Source: Diospyros lotus
Taxonomy: Eukaryota > Streptophyta > Magnoliopsida > Ericales > Ebenaceae
Reading direction: 5' to 3'
DNA: 64,000 bases
Assembly: GCF_014633365.1 (NCBI RefSeq)
Contig: NC_068344.1
Location: forward strand, 32,739,170-32,803,169
In this document: piece after piece, positions 61,919 through 64,000 of the stretch
Layout of the letters: each line of letters opens with the position of its first letter
Numbering within the stretch: the stretch's first letter is position 1
Made by a program: the position numbers and the translations under genes
Notes under the pieces: generated by a model
Told to the model about the DNA's origin: nothing
What the model saw: only the letters and a program-made list of their open reading frames with translations
Databases searched by the model: none

Positions 61919-64000
61919 TGTAACGCCCTGCTTTTCCGAGCATTAAATAACTTAGGAATTTCGGGAATAATTTTTTTTTTTCAATATAAACAATTTCCTG
62001 ACAATCTCGTTTTATCTTCTCAACACACTAAATAAGAATCAATAAGTTAAGACAGGTAAACATCATAATTGCGGAAGCTTAAAATCAAAACCTGATATGG
62101 TACATACCTGAATTCACCTTATATTATATCATAAGAAATCCGTACCACATATTACATCATATTATAAAATACATGGAGATTCCATAAACATTCTAACAAG
62201 ACTAATCATTAATAAAGCATAAGGTAAAACATATCTAAATCAGCTCGCTGAATCCATCGGCCACACCATCACGTGCCGTCTTATCTCAACTTGCTCCTTA
62301 CATAAGCTGCAAGTCTAAACTGGAACGTCGAATGTTCCAGGGGCATAACCCATTAGAAGATGAAACTTCTAATGAGGGTCCAAAACATATATATACGAAT
62401 GCATGATGCATGACATGATCAACATATGCCCTTAATGTAACTTCCCAGGCCCCCACTGGCCCGACACTGAATCCTAGGCAAATCCCGAACCTCTACAGGA
62501 TAAGCCTAACGTTATTCCATCATTACCCTAGGGGAATTACGGCTACACTCTGGGGCCGACATCCCATTCCCATGCACAAATATCAATATAACAATAATAT
62601 CATGTCATGCAATTATCACGACTTTCCATGCAATATGCCAAAATAAATATTGCATTCATAACAACATGCATATATAACGAACATATCATGAATATAAGTT
62701 TTTGTGAGAAAACCACTCACAAAACCATGTTTAGTATAAAACTACTCACCTTTGCCTAAAGATCATGACACCTCGAAAAACGCGCACCGCCTCGATATGT
62801 GTGCCAACCTCGAATCTCATGCCGACTTTCAAAAGTTGTACCAATCAATTTTCCTCGATCACCTCAATCATAAAAGAATATTTAATCACTAAATATCTCA
62901 ATATTCCATTTTCTTTCTATTTTCTTCATTTTTCCTTCTAAAAATCCGAATAAATACCATCGAGACTATTTTCTCAAATCTAATTCCACAACAGTTCATA
63001 ATAGACTATGAACTTCAAAGGAAAAATACTGAACTTACCCGGATGTTGCGTTTTCAAGCAAAATGATGCTCTTTGGTGCAAAAACCAAGATACCAAAAAT
63101 CCCAAATCCAAATATTTTTACACAAGCCTCTAGAGCTTAATTTTAGAGGAATTTAGAAAATTTTTCAGAATTTTTGGAGCCCTCACGCGCCCCTAGAAGT
63201 TGGCTCATGCGCACCCACTCGCGGGGCCCAGCTAGCGCGTGTCCCACACGCGCCGGTCTTCTTCAACCTTCAGCTCACTGGACTAGTGCGCCGCCTTCGG
63301 TTTAATAGCCATATCTCCCTTATCCTACCTCCGATTGACCCCCCGTTTGAACCTATGGCTTCGTCTTTTCGCCCTCTACAAGATAATACCATAAAATCCC
63401 TCAAACCAAGCCATTTTTAGACTACTCAAGCTCGTTTTTTGGCGAATCTCATTTTTTCAACGAGCCTTCGGATCTCACTCATCTCTCAACCAAAATGGCT
63501 CAAATTGCACAAAAATGAAGCTTAGGATATGGGAAACGAAAGCCCCTTATCCAATTCTCCCATTTTATTCACAAACTCTCGGATATGAGAGTTTAAGTTT
63601 CTTCTATATTTCGGCATCTCTAAATACCTCTATTTATAGGCGATTTAGAGCTCCTAAACGACGGATCTCGCTTCATTCAAAGTCTCTAATGTCCCCTCTT
63701 GCCCTTAACAAGTTCAAAATCCACCGAAAGAGCTTTAATCTTATCATTTCAATGGCCAAACTTTTGCGCCACTTTCGGCCAAAAGTTGGCCTGATTTTGA
63801 TGCCATTTTAGCCATTTGTTGGCCAAGAAGCTTGTCCAGAGGCCCCCTAGCCACTGCCTTGGGTCTCCCATGACTAATTTTGGCAATTGGAAGGTTGGTC
63901 GGCCATGGATGCTTTGGAGGTTTTCTTGAAATTGTACTTTAGCCCCTCAACTTTGGTTTTCCCATTTTTGACCCATTTTCACATAACCCCTCAACTTTGC
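61919..64000 (-). mobile_element. Partial Gypsy-type LTR at the window edge
   Basis: Starts TGTAACGCCCTGC. In reverse it aligns with the solo LTR at 18694-21318: the GGAACATTC..TTCCAG region, the GGGCCAG..CCTAGG region and the TGTTACA end all correspond. By comparison about 0.5 kb lies beyond the window. Whether it is a solo LTR or one end of a full element cannot be decided here. Open frames within it are not genes. Confidence 0.75.

Noticed and set aside
1..64000. CRISPR arrays, operons or bacterial-type features
   Set aside because: The repeats are transposons, duplicated exons or microsatellites; introns and retrotransposons show this is plant nuclear DNA.

Overview
This is nuclear DNA from a eudicot plant. 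Genes are split by GT-AG introns, the background is AT-rich, and plant-specific repeats are abundant: Gypsy-type solo LTRs, an RTE-type LINE, a tRNA-derived SINE, a hAT remnant, a TRIM, and a Cassandra element carrying 5S rRNA sequence. I cannot name the species.

Layout. 1-3.9 kb: intergenic, with a tandem duplication split by a hAT remnant. 3.9-7.4 kb (+): a complete nine-exon heparanase-like gene (glycoside hydrolase family 79). 7.9-22.9 kb (-): a complete 15-exon plastid anion/phosphate transporter of the PHT4 family, tail-to-tail with the previous gene; its introns hold a SINE, an RTE copy, a second RTE fragment and a 2.6 kb solo LTR. 25.3-27.5 kb (+): a 2-oxoglutarate/Fe(II) dioxygenase that stops early, with a three-LTR TRIM-like array in its third intron; probably a pseudogene. 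29.9-48.4 kb (-): a receptor-like protein (LRR-RLP) locus. The first exon, a set of interchangeable phase-1 LRR exons and the large last exon can be joined into one open frame of about 1162 codons. Broken copies of the first exon and of the LRR exons lie between the intact ones.

48.4-64 kb: duplicated flanking sequence from the RLP locus, broken up by retrotransposons. These are a Cassandra element with a 2.7 kb solo LTR nested in it (51.85-55.2 kb), a scrambled inverted LTR (55.5-57.9 kb), a related LTR (from 59.06 kb) and a partial LTR running off the right edge (from 61.92 kb).

The genes do not form a pathway. The strongest signals are the LRR-exon amplification in the RLP locus and the datable nesting of elements, many with perfect target-site duplications. 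All gene models were assembled by hand from splice sites and reading frame, without transcript evidence.
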